From the NCBI GenBank assembly GCA_003022815.1, contig PXSL01000031.1, positions 1-19,239 of the forward strand: a DNA stretch of 19,239 bases, in the 5' to 3' direction. The translations under genes and the position numbers were made by a program. Source of the DNA: Halobacteriales archaeon SW_5_68_122 (GTDB lineage Archaea > Halobacteriota > Halobacteria > Halobacteriales > Haloarculaceae). The notes beneath the pieces were generated by a model. That model saw nothing but the letters and a program-made list of their open reading frames with translations. It had not been told where the DNA came from and searched no databases. The first letter of the stretch is position 1, and each line of letters begins with the position of its first letter. Positions 1-7,229 of the stretch are shown piece by piece.

Positions 1-1352
1 GCACCTCCCCCTGCTGCATTATCTCGTCGGCGATTATCACGAGGTCGTCGACCCCGGTCCCGATGACGGCGATGAAGCCGGCGATGTGGGACAGCTCCAG
101 CGGCAACCCGACCGCGGCGGCGAAGCCGAGCAGGATGTACACCTCGGCGGCCGCCGTCAGTATCATCGGCGCCGCGACGTCCGGCCGGCGGTACCGGAGG
201 AATATCATGAGCGAGACCGCGAGGACGGCGGCGGCGCCGGTCAGCACCGATAGTGGCTTGAACTGCTGGGCGAGACTCGGCTGCAGGTAGGACGTCCGCC
301 CGCGGTTCTGGATGTCGAGGTCGGTCTCCAGCGCGCCGGTCTTGAGGTTGATCTCGAGCTCCCGAACCTGCTCGTAGGACCCGGCGCTGGACGCGTAGAC
401 GGGGCTCTCCTCGAACTGGCCGGTCCGGAAGCTCTCGGCGAGGTCGTTCGTGACCCGCGCGGCGAACACCACCTCGCCGTCCCTGACGGTCAGCAGACAC
501 CGGTTCTCGACGTTGGACTGCTCGAGCTGCTGGACGTTCTCCTCGAGGGTCGCGTTACGGTCGTACTCCCCGCACCGGGTTCCGCCCTGCTGGGCAAAGC
601 CGTACTCCTGCATGTCCGCTTGGAACTCGGAGGCGGCGTCGTCGGTCAGCGTGACCGAGACGGACGGCTGGGGATTGTTTTCGTCGGCCCGCCGTGCGTT
701 GCCGACGTTATCGATGTCGTCCTGTGTGGCCACGGTGGTCGTGCGGTACTCGGTGCCGTTCCCGGTCCGGACCGGGTACAGCGCGACCGTCTCGACCTGT
801 CCGCGCTCGCCGATGAAGTCGATGACCTGCTGGCGGCTGGCGCCGGGCACCTCGACGGAGATGAACCGTTGGCCTCCCGGGACGGCTCGCTCGGTCACGG
901 TCGCGCCGCTGAGGCCGCTCTGGGAGATGCGATTGTCGAGCACCTCGACGGTGTCCTGTCGGGTGGCGGCGGTGACGCCCATCCGGATGTCGTCCTCGCT
1001 CGCCGAGAGGCCGGCCGCCTGGAGGGCGGCGGCGAACTCCGCGCGGGTGACGTTACCGGAGTTCGGCCTCGACAGTCGACTCTATCTCGTCGGCCTCGTC
1101 CCGGTCGAACTCCTGGTTCTCGGCGGTCATCCCGACCAGCGGCGCCTGCACCTCCGTGCCGCCGGACAGTCTGAGGCCGAACTGGAGGTTGGTGTACTCC
1201 GAGGCGGTCGACTGGGTGGCCGCGCTGTCGTCCGTGCCGTTGACCGGTGCGTCGCTGCCGCCGCCCAGCGGCGCGAAGATGGCGACCGTGCTCACGAGAA
1301 CGAAGAGGATGAGCAGCCAGATTCGCCAGTTCTCTCTGAATCCGAGTTTCAT
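1..1352 (-). pseudogene. secD: SecD, preprotein translocase accessory subunit, frameshifted and cut by the window edge
   Basis: SecD works with SecF in the cytoplasmic membrane to help drive translocation through SecYEG. The ATG at 1352 opens a frame with one N-terminal membrane segment (about residues 9-29) and the conserved region FGLRLSGGTEVQAPLVG, but it stops at TAA (1053-1055) after 99 codons. The rest of SecD continues in a different minus-strand frame from about 1060 to the left edge. That part includes NVTRAEFAAALQ, the GTGVDDLVIIADE motif and membrane segments. Against haloarchaeal SecD as I remember it, about 25 residues between the two frames are missing, so this looks like a deletion plus frameshift rather than a single-base slip. 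The ATG overlaps the secF stop as ATGA, so the genes form one operon. The C-terminus lies outside the window. Identity is firm; whether the lesion is real is open. Confidence 0.85.
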
Positions 1353-2206
1353 GCGTTTATTGCCTCGTACTTGTAGTAGCGGAGCAGACTCACGTTCAGC
1401 AGGTAGGTGTTCATCAGGTCGGCGCTCAGGCCGAACACGAGCACGATACCGACTTCCGGCAGTAGCGGGATGCCGAGCACCGTCGCGACGACGGTCATCA
1501 CGATCATCGCGGCGATGGAGGTGATGGTCATAGTTACCCCGGTCCGCATCGCCCGGAACGTCGACTCATAGAACTCCCCCCGGCGCCGGATGATGTGGTT
1601 GTTCAATAGCAGGTCTGAGTCCACGGAGTACCCGATGAGCATCAGCAGCGCCGCAACCGTTCCCAGCGACAGTTCGATGCCGAACAGTCGCATCAGCGCC
1701 AGCGGAATCACGATGTCGGAGAATGCCGACGCTACCACGGCGATGGAGGGGATGAACGTTCGGAACATCAGGAACACCAGCACGGCCATCCCGGCGAAGG
1801 CCACCAGCAGGCCGACGACCGCCTGCTGTTGGGTGTCGGCGGCGAAGCTGGCCGACCGTTCGCCGACGGACTCGATCTCGTAGCCAGCCGCCTCGGCCTG
1901 GTCCTCAAGCGAGCCGGCATTGTCGGTCTGGAACGTCAGCCGGTAGGTGTCCGACTGTCCGGCGATGGGCGTCACCGACTCGACGTCCTCCTCGAACGTC
2001 GTCTGGATTTCCTCGGGTGAGTCATCGGTGACGACCCGCAGCTCCGAACCGCCGGTGAACTCGATGCCGAGCGGTACCGGTGTCCCGACCAGCACCGTCG
2101 CGGCGGTGAGCACCACCACCGACACCGACAAAAGCGCCAGCGGTATCGCGACCAACTGGCGGTCGGTGTAGTTCGAGTACTCCACGTTCGATGCCGACAG
2201 GTCCAT
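1349..2206 (-). CDS. secF: SecF, preprotein translocase accessory subunit
   Basis: SecF pairs with SecD in the membrane to assist protein export. The 285-residue protein has an N-terminal membrane segment (about 18-40), the conserved motif GIEFTGGSELR (48-58), an external domain to about residue 125, then five membrane segments carrying GYSVDSDLLLNN (192-203) and the conserved end ADLMNTYLLN. It appears complete. I chose MDLSASN at 2206 rather than an upstream ATG at 2356 because the heptamer CTTATTC (minus strand, 2236-2230) is centred 27 nt upstream, as expected for a leaderless haloarchaeal start, and because homologues start here. Its TGA overlaps the secD ATG. The order secF then secD is the usual one in haloarchaea. 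It is divergent from the MOSC gene. Confidence 0.93.
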   Translation of the reverse strand: MDLSASNVEYSNYTDRQLVAIPLALLSVSVVVLTAATVLVGTPVPLGIEFTGGSELRVVTDDSPEEIQTTFEEDVESVTPIAGQSDTYRLTFQTDNAGSLEDQAEAAGYEIESVGERSASFAADTQQQAVVGLLVAFAGMAVLVFLMFRTFIPSIAVVASAFSDIVIPLALMRLFGIELSLGTVAALLMLIGYSVDSDLLLNNHIIRRRGEFYESTFRAMRTGVTMTITSIAAMIVMTVVATVLGIPLLPEVGIVLVFGLSADLMNTYLLNVSLLRYYKYEAINA

Positions 2207-2229
2207 GAAATCCGGTGTGCGGCCCCGGT

Positions 2230-2236
2230 GAATAAG
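2230..2236 (-). promoter_or_regulatory. TATA-like box of secF
   Basis: CTTATTC read on the minus strand, centred 27 nt upstream of the secF ATG at 2206. The spacing implies a leaderless secF-secD transcript. The same heptamer at the same distance precedes the membrane-protein gene at 4227. Confidence 0.5.
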
Positions 2237-2327
2237 GGTTGTCGTTTCCGCGTCGAAACGGTGCCCGAGGGGGAGCGACGGCCCCGAACCGAACGGTTCT
2301 TCGGGGGCCGGTGCCACACGTCGGTCG

Positions 2328-3131
2328 ATGGCGACGCCGACCCTCGAGCGCGTCAACGTCTACCCTGTCAAGTCGCTGGACCCCCACGACACCCTCCAGC
2401 GGGTCGAGGTGCGCGAGGACGGCGGCCTCGCGTACGACCGGGAGTTCGCAATCGTTGAGGCGTCCGGCGAGTACGTCAACGGCAAGAACGAGCCGCGGGT
2501 CCACGAACTCCGGTTGTGGTTCGACCCGAAGGCAGGGCGGCTGACACTGTGCGGCCCGGACGGCGACCCCGCCGCGTTCGACATCGGCGACCGCGAGGGA
2601 ATCGAGGCGTGGCTCTCGGCGTTCTTCGGCCGGCCGGTGGAACTCCGCCGCGACGAGACCGGCGGGTTCCCCGACGACATGCTGGCCTCGGGACCGACCG
2701 TCGTCGCGGCGGCGACGCTGGAGGCCGTCGCCGACTGGTTCGACGGGATCGACGCCGCCGGAACGGAGCGGCGGCTCCGGCCGAACCTCGTCGTCTCGGG
2801 GGTCGAGCCGTTCTGGGAGGACCGCCTCTACGCCGACCGCGAGACCGCCGTCGCCTTCCGGGTCGGCGACTGTGAGTTCCTCGGCTCGAACCCCTGCCAG
2901 CGCTGTGTCGTCCCGGCGCGGGACCCCGAAACCGGCGAGGAGACGCCGGGCTTCCAAGAGCGGTTCGTCGAGAAGCGCCGCGAGACCCTGCCGGAGTGGG
3001 CCGGCGAGGCGTGGTTCGACCACCACTTCCGGCTGATGGTCAACACCTTCGTCCCCAAGTCGACCGTCGGCCGACAATTGCGGGTCGGCGACGGGGTGGA
3101 GATACTCGGCGAGCGGCCGCATCCCGGGTAA
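2328..3131 (+). CDS. MOSC domain-containing protein
   Basis: A 267-residue cytosolic protein with an N-terminal MOSC beta-barrel part (VNVYPVKSLDP, residues 9-19, typical of the family) followed by a MOSC domain. The conserved cysteine motif NPCQRCVVPARDPETGE covers about 188-204, with Cys190 and Cys193. MOSC proteins handle molybdenum-cofactor-linked sulfur or act in mARC-like reductases; the substrate of this haloarchaeal version is unknown to me. Length and both ends fit the family and no gap is apparent. It is divergent from secF, and its TAA abuts the reverse-strand TAA of the next gene with no intergenic base (TAATTA, 3129-3134). Confidence 0.88.
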   Translation: MATPTLERVNVYPVKSLDPHDTLQRVEVREDGGLAYDREFAIVEASGEYVNGKNEPRVHELRLWFDPKAGRLTLCGPDGDPAAFDIGDREGIEAWLSAFFGRPVELRRDETGGFPDDMLASGPTVVAAATLEAVADWFDGIDAAGTERRLRPNLVVSGVEPFWEDRLYADRETAVAFRVGDCEFLGSNPCQRCVVPARDPETGEETPGFQERFVEKRRETLPEWAGEAWFDHHFRLMVNTFVPKSTVGRQLRVGDGVEILGERPHPG

Positions 3132-3605
3132 TTACGGCAGATATCGGACGCTGACGACGCCGGGTTCGCTGCGGACCTCGACGCGCTCGATGCCCAGCCG
3201 CGCGGCCCGGGCCAGCGTCGCCTCGTCCTCGAGGACGTCCGCGACGGCGGCCTCCGTCTCGCCCTCGGGGACGGTCAGGACGTGCAACTCGCCGGTGCCG
3301 GCCCGCTCCGTGCGTGTCACCTCGCCCTCCGGCTGGTCGGCGGCGACCTCGCGCTCCTGTGCGGTCGGCGGCTCGGGGCTCTCCTCGACGGTGGGGTGTC
3401 GGCGGGTCTCCACCTCCACGAGGGCGTAGGTGACCTCCATCGGTGGCTCCGGCTCGACGGCCCCCTCGAGGATGTCGCCCGCCTCGACGCCCGGGTTGTC
3501 CGCCAGCGTGTGGACCTGCCCGCGGTCGACGTCCTTCAGAACGGCCGATTCCTCGTCGGCGTGGGTGACCAGAAAGCGGCCCTCCCGTGCGTCATCGTCG
3601 CTCAT
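3132..3605 (-). CDS. Conserved haloarchaeal protein, probably DUF5812 family
   Basis: A 157-residue very acidic soluble protein. The N-terminus (RFLVTHADEESAVLKDVD, about 10-27) looks like a small beta-rich domain; the C-terminal third (VLEDEATLARAARLGIERV, then VVSVRYLP) is the best-conserved part in homologues I remember. From memory this is the haloarchaea-restricted family DUF5812; no biochemical role is known to me. There is no membrane segment, signal peptide or cysteine motif. The start is the ATG at 3605; no convincing TATA box stands in front of it. It is convergent with the MOSC gene and co-directional with the membrane-protein gene at 3697-4227, 91 nt away. The gene call is firm and the family name is recollection. 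Confidence 0.8.
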   Translation of the reverse strand: MSDDDAREGRFLVTHADEESAVLKDVDRGQVHTLADNPGVEAGDILEGAVEPEPPMEVTYALVEVETRRHPTVEESPEPPTAQEREVAADQPEGEVTRTERAGTGELHVLTVPEGETEAAVADVLEDEATLARAARLGIERVEVRSEPGVVSVRYLP

Positions 3606-3696
3606 GTCCGGAGCCTGGGTGTCAACACTCTTCGGCGTTTCGTCACGACAATGCGCGCCGATGGGCCGCCGTGGGCCGCTTCTCGACGGGGCGCCG

Positions 3697-4227
3697 TCAG
3701 CCGAGTCGGCGGTGGGCCAAGAGGATGAGTACCGCGCCGGCCAGCGGGATGGTCCACGACAGCGCTTCGGGGACGGCGTACAGCGCCTCGATTAGCGGCG
3801 CGGTGATGCCCCCCGGTTCCGGCCGGGTCGACACCTCCCCGTCGATCTCGAAGCGGGCCGGCATCGAGGCGACCGCGCCCAGATAGAGGGTCACGAGGTA
3901 GACGCCGCCGGCGGCCGCGAGGCCGGCGTCGTAGCGGGGGTCGCTCCCCGCCCGGCGGTGGCGGCGGGCGACGAGCAGCACCGGCGCCACCAGCGGCGCG
4001 ACCACGAGAAAGCCGAAGAGGATGAACACGGAGCGGACGAAGGTAATGGTCCCCCCCGAGAGGGCCGCCGTCGAGGCGATGGTGACCACCAGCGCGAAGG
4101 TGAAGAAGGCAACGAGCGCGACGGCCAGTAGGCCGCCACCCGCGGCGTAGGACCGGAAGAGCTGGGAGTCGCTCCGCCGGAAGGCGTAGGGAAACGCCCC
4201 CAGAAGCCCGGAGTAGTCGTCGCTCAT
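3697..4227 (-). CDS. Conserved haloarchaeal four-helix membrane protein
   Basis: A 176-residue membrane protein starting MSDDYSGLLGAFPYAFRRSDSQ and predicted to have four membrane segments: about residues 25-50, a second ending in a basic RRHRR cluster, a third in AAAGGVYLVTLYLGAV, and a last one before the terminal HRRLG. The conserved N-terminal LLGAFPYAFRRSDS recalls a haloarchaeal membrane family (DUF7536 in my memory, not certain); the role is unknown. The frame extends upstream to 4452, but I start at 4227 because CTTATTC (4257-4251, minus strand) lies exactly 27 nt before this ATG and because the extension reads as the antisense of pgi. It is divergent from pgi. Confidence 0.78.
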   Translation of the reverse strand: MSDDYSGLLGAFPYAFRRSDSQLFRSYAAGGGLLAVALVAFFTFALVVTIASTAALSGGTITFVRSVFILFGFLVVAPLVAPVLLVARRHRRAGSDPRYDAGLAAAGGVYLVTLYLGAVASMPARFEIDGEVSTRPEPGGITAPLIEALYAVPEALSWTIPLAGAVLILLAHRRLG

Positions 4228-4250
4228 CGGCGAGCGTAGGGCCGACCAGC

Positions 4251-4257
4251 GAATAAG
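4251..4257 (-). promoter_or_regulatory. TATA-like box of the membrane-protein gene at 4227
   Basis: CTTATTC on the minus strand, centred 27 nt from the ATG at 4227. It has the same heptamer and spacing as the secF box, which supports leaderless initiation and the shorter start. Confidence 0.5.
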
Positions 4258-4333
4258 CGCCGCGGTATCGGCGGTGCGGCGCCCGGCACCGGCCACCGCC
4301 AAGGCCTTACTCCCGCGGCCCGCGTCCGAAGGC

Positions 4334-5554
4334 ATGAACGTCGACATCGGTAACGCGCTCTCCTCGGAGGCGGACCCGGGGGTCGCCAAGGCGTCGCTGG
4401 AGCGACTCGACGAGCGGGTCGGCCGGGCCCACGACCGCATCGAGGCGGGCACCGAAGACCGGGAGTTCGGCTACGCGGCCCTCGCGCTGCCGGCCGACAC
4501 CGACCCGGCGGCGATTCGGGACGCCGTTGCGAGATTCGACCCCGAGGCGGTGCTGACGGTCGGCATCGGCGGGTCGGCGCTCGGCGCCGAGACCGTCACC
4601 GCTGCCCTAAGATTGGAGGAACATCACACCCTCGACAACGTCGACCCGGCGGAGACGCGGCGGTTGCTCGCCGACCTCCCGCTCGGAGAGACGCTGGTCA
4701 ACGCCGTCTCCCGCTCGGGGACGACCGCCGAGACGCTGTCGAACTTCCTCGTGGTCCGGGACGCCATGGAGTCGGCGGGCGTCGACTGGACCGACCGGAC
4801 CGTCGTCACGACGGGCAAATCGGGGCCGCTCGCGGACCTCGCGGCGACCCACGACCTGCCGACCTGCCCGGTGCCGGAGGGCGTGCCTGGCCGGTTCTCG
4901 GCGCTGTCGGCGGTCGGCCTGCTACCGGCGGCGGCGCTGGGCGGCGGCCCGGCCTACGCCTACGGCGCCGTCGCCTACGCCCTCGAACAGCGTGGCGCGA
5001 CCACGAACGCCGTCATCCCCTACGCGGAGGCGCTGGAGCCGTTCGCGGAGTGGTTCGCACAGCTGTGGGCCGAGAGCCTCGGCAAGGACGGCCTCGGGCA
5101 GACGCCGGCCCGAGCACTGGGCGCCACCGACCAGCACTCCCAACTGCAACTGTACCGGGCCGGCCGGAAGGACAAATTCGTCACGATGCTGCGGCCCACG
5201 GAGCGGCCCGACCAGGCAATTCCGGAGACGGACATCGAGGCCCTGTCGTACCTCGGCGAATCGACGCTGGGGGAGCTTCTGGACGCGGAGTTCGAGGCCA
5301 CCGAGGCGTCGCTCGCCGCGGCGGGGGTCCCGAACGTCCGCCTCGAGGTCGACCGGCTGGACGCCGAGAGCGTCGGCCGACTGCTGTACGACATGGAGGC
5401 CGCCTGCGTGCTGTGCGGGGAACTGCTGGCGGTGTCGACGTTCACACAGCCGGCCGTCGAGTGGGGCAAGCGGGCCGCCCGCGGGCTGCTCGGCGGCGGC
5501 GAGTTCGAGGAGGCCGAGGCCGTCGCCGACAAGCGGACGCTCCGAATCGACTAG
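4334..5554 (+). CDS. pgi: Glucose-6-phosphate isomerase, probable internal in-frame gap
   Basis: Interconverts glucose 6-phosphate and fructose 6-phosphate in the cytosol; in haloarchaea this serves gluconeogenesis and sugar catabolism. Visible landmarks are MNVDIGNALSS at the start, VGIGGSALGA, the sugar-phosphate loop SRSGTTAET (about 127-135), QLWAESLGKDG, and the signature QPAVEWGK near the C-terminus. The protein has 406 residues, about 20 fewer than haloarchaeal Pgi as I recall. The shortage sits around residues 199-206, where GLLPAA runs through Ala-Leu-Gly-Gly-Gly straight into PAYAYG in a GC-rich stretch (4928-4950), while homologues carry about 20 more residues there. The ATG at 4334 is preferred to that at 4274 because CTTACTC (4306-4312) is centred 25 nt upstream. 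Its TAG shares CTAG with the convergent CPBP gene. Confidence 0.93.
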   Translation: MNVDIGNALSSEADPGVAKASLERLDERVGRAHDRIEAGTEDREFGYAALALPADTDPAAIRDAVARFDPEAVLTVGIGGSALGAETVTAALRLEEHHTLDNVDPAETRRLLADLPLGETLVNAVSRSGTTAETLSNFLVVRDAMESAGVDWTDRTVVTTGKSGPLADLAATHDLPTCPVPEGVPGRFSALSAVGLLPAAALGGGPAYAYGAVAYALEQRGATTNAVIPYAEALEPFAEWFAQLWAESLGKDGLGQTPARALGATDQHSQLQLYRAGRKDKFVTMLRPTERPDQAIPETDIEALSYLGESTLGELLDAEFEATEASLAAAGVPNVRLEVDRLDAESVGRLLYDMEAACVLCGELLAVSTFTQPAVEWGKRAARGLLGGGEFEEAEAVADKRTLRID

Positions 5555-6294
5555 AGACCGCCCGTCAACTCGAGGTAAGTGTTCGTGAAGGTGACGGCGT
5601 TGTAGACGCCGTGGGCGACAGCAGGCACGAACAGATTGCCAGTGTGCTCGTAGAGCGCGCCGAGGACGCCGCCGAGGATGAAAAGCACCGCGAGCGTCGT
5701 CAGGAGGGCGGCGTCGAGGCCGCCGCCGGCGGCGTAGGCCGGAACGTGGACGACCGAGAAGATGGCCGCGGCGATGGCGACGGCCGGCGTGGCGCTGAAC
5801 GCCTTCTTGAGTCGGGTCTGGACGACGCCTCGGTACAGCAGTTCCTCGACGGGGCCGGTCACCAGCACCGACAGCGGTATCATTGGCAACAGCACGGCGG
5901 GGTTGTCCTCGGCGGACTCCGCGACGGAGTGTTCTGTCACGCCGAGACCGAGCTGTTCGGCGACCAGCGTCGCCGCCGCGAGCGTCCCGAAGAGGACGAG
6001 GACGCCGGCGACGGTCCACGCGAGGTCCTGGAGGTCCGGCCGCTCGAGGCGGAGGTCCGAGGTCGACCAGTCGTTGGCGTCGACGTACAGGACGGCGACG
6101 GCGAGGATACCGGCGTACTGGGCGACCATGAGGAGCGCCCCGCGCTCGGGGGAGCCCTCCGGCACCGGGGCGACCGACCCGACGAGCGGGACGGCAAGCG
6201 AGACGAACACCAGGCCGACGAGGAAGGCGACGAGGCCGATGCCGGCCGCCGCGGCGACGGTGGCGGCCGGCGACCGGTCGGTGGAGGCGCTCAT
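5551..6294 (-). CDS. CPBP family intramembrane metalloprotease
   Basis: A 247-residue membrane protein of the CPBP (CAAX protease and bacteriocin-processing, Abi/Rce1-like) family. The three family motifs are present: EExxxR as Glu150-Glu151-Leu-Leu-Tyr-Arg155, FxxxH as Phe179-Ser-Val-Val-His183, and HxxxN as His228-Gly-Val-Tyr-Asn232. About six to eight hydrophobic segments surround them. The substrate is unknown; members process prenylated or other membrane-bound peptides. I start at MSAST (6294) rather than 6366, because the minus-strand box GTTAATC (6325-6319) is centred 28 nt upstream. It ends in a TAG that overlaps the pgi TAG on the opposite strand. The neighbours suggest no specific partner. 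Confidence 0.9.
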   Translation of the reverse strand: MSASTDRSPAATVAAAAGIGLVAFLVGLVFVSLAVPLVGSVAPVPEGSPERGALLMVAQYAGILAVAVLYVDANDWSTSDLRLERPDLQDLAWTVAGVLVLFGTLAAATLVAEQLGLGVTEHSVAESAEDNPAVLLPMIPLSVLVTGPVEELLYRGVVQTRLKKAFSATPAVAIAAAIFSVVHVPAYAAGGGLDAALLTTLAVLFILGGVLGALYEHTGNLFVPAVAHGVYNAVTFTNTYLELTGGL

Positions 6295-6318
6295 TGCCGG
6301 CGGTAGGGTGCCGTGGGC

Positions 6319-6325
6319 GATTAAC
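6319..6325 (-). promoter_or_regulatory. TATA-like box of the CPBP protease gene
   Basis: GTTAATC on the minus strand, centred 28 nt before the ATG at 6294, so the gene is probably leaderless. It fixes the start codon. Confidence 0.45.
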
Positions 6326-6395
6326 GTTGCCGGTCGCGGGTCGTCGGCCGCTCGTCTGACGGGCATTTATGCTAGATGGCGGCGTACATCGGCCC

Positions 6396-6527
6396 GTGCC
6401 CCGATACACCCTGGTCTGCGACGAGGAGATGGCCAGACGTATCGAGGGGCTGGCCGCGGAGTACGGCCTCACCGAGCAGGAGGTGCTCGAACAGCTGGTG
6501 GACGTCGGCCTCGAACAGCTCGACTAG
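6396..6527 (+). CDS. Small ribbon-helix-helix-like protein, GTG start
   Basis: A 43-residue reading frame starting at GTG: M-P-R-Y-T-L-V-C-D, then EEMARRIEGLAAEYG, then LTEQEVLEQLVDVGLEQLD. The pattern of a short strand, a helix, a G-L-T turn and a second helix matches the ribbon-helix-helix fold of CopG/Arc-type DNA-binding proteins, which act as dimers. An AT-rich box CATTTATG (6364-6371) is centred about 29 nt upstream, consistent with leaderless translation from this GTG. Its TAG shares the CTAG at 6524-6527 with the convergent nob1 stop. The target is unknown. No toxin gene on the same strand follows, so I do not call it an antitoxin. The PIN-domain neighbour is a Zn-ribbon Nob1, not a VapC. 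Confidence 0.72.
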   Translation: MPRYTLVCDEEMARRIEGLAAEYGLTEQEVLEQLVDVGLEQLD

Positions 6528-6979
6528 GGGCGCTTCCGCTCGAGGTCGCTCCCGCATATAGCGCACCGGTCGCGGTGGTCGTCGAATGTCCGGCCGCAAC
6601 CCTGACACTGGAAGTCCCAGTCGCGGCGCTCGTCGATGCCCTCCTGAGCGACGACCTCAACGCCGACGTCGAGCTTCTCGGCGACGTTCTGCATGGCGTA
6701 GTCGTCGGTGACGAGCCTCGCGTCCAGCTCGAAGGCCGCCGCGAGCAGGCGGACGTCGGTCCGCGAGAGGGTCTCGGCGTCGCCGGTCTCGCGAGCGGCC
6801 CGCTCGACGCGCTCGACGGTCCCCGGGTCGGGGATGTGGACGCGCATGCCCGACCCCTCGAGGGCGTCGAACCGGTAGCCGGCCTCGTCCTCGAGTTCCT
6901 CCCTGACCAGCGGGATGGTGGCGATCGGCTCCTCGGTGGTGTAGTCGTCGATGAACGCCGACGAGTCGAGGACCTGCAT
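6524..6979 (-). CDS. nob1: rRNA maturation endonuclease Nob1 (PIN domain plus zinc ribbon)
   Basis: Nob1 cleaves the 3' end of pre-16S rRNA during small-subunit maturation. The 151-residue protein has an N-terminal PIN domain beginning MQVLDSSAFIDDY, with candidate metal-binding acids Asp5, Glu28, Asp75 and Asp92/Asp93. The C-terminal zinc ribbon has Cys125-x2-Cys128 and Cys139-x2-Cys142 (FQCQGCGR ... CAICGSDL). This layout separates archaeal Nob1 from stand-alone VapC toxins. Length is normal and it appears intact. Its ATG lies four bases after the TGA of the PRC-barrel remnant upstream, so the two were probably one transcript. Its TAG shares CTAG with the convergent small gene. Confidence 0.9.
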   Translation of the reverse strand: MQVLDSSAFIDDYTTEEPIATIPLVREELEDEAGYRFDALEGSGMRVHIPDPGTVERVERAARETGDAETLSRTDVRLLAAAFELDARLVTDDYAMQNVAEKLDVGVEVVAQEGIDERRDWDFQCQGCGRTFDDHRDRCAICGSDLERKRP

Positions 6980-6983
6980 CGAG

Positions 6984-7145
6984 TCAGCGGGCGACGATGA
7001 CGGTGTCCTTCACCGCCTGCACGCGGCTGACGGGGACGAGGTAGTTGCCGTGGTCGTCGCGGGGGAAGTCCGGGTCGACCGAGGCATTGGTGGGGTCGAC
7101 GACCAGGTTCCGCAGTGCCCCCGTCTTGAGGCACTTGCAGGGCAC
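6984..7145 (-). pseudogene. PRC-barrel domain protein, 5' half missing
   Basis: From the GTG at 7145 the frame reads M-P-C-K-C and then LKTGALRNLVVDPTNASV ... GNYLVPVSRVQAVKDTVIVAR, which is the second half of a haloarchaeal PRC-barrel domain. Complete versions I remember are about 80-90 residues, with a strand-rich N-terminal half ending just before the LKTGAL-like segment. Here a TAG lies one codon before the GTG, and none of the upstream frames resembles the missing half. A TATA-like GTTGATAG (7156-7149, minus strand) is centred about 27 nt before the point where homology starts. That is what a deletion removing the start codon and about 25-30 codons would leave. PRC-barrel proteins are thought to act in RNA handling; adjacency to nob1 fits that. 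A short expressed peptide cannot be excluded. Confidence 0.65.
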
Positions 7146-7229
7146 TCGCTATCAACGTTCGGGTCCGCGCCGCCGGTTTCGGGCGGAATTTGGGTCAACG
7201 TTCAAAAGGCCGGTAGCCATCGTTACGGT

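Noticed and set aside
450..1376. 308-residue plus-strand frame opposite secD
   Set aside because: Ser/Arg-rich antisense shadow of secD; no domain and no promoter.
4922..6472. 516-residue minus-strand frame across pgi and the CPBP gene
   Set aside because: Arg/Pro-rich composition in the wrong frame of two well-identified genes; long open frames are common in GC-rich antisense.
6396..6979. Toxin-antitoxin pair (RHH protein plus PIN protein)
   Set aside because: The genes are convergent, and the PIN protein has the C-terminal zinc ribbon and length of Nob1.
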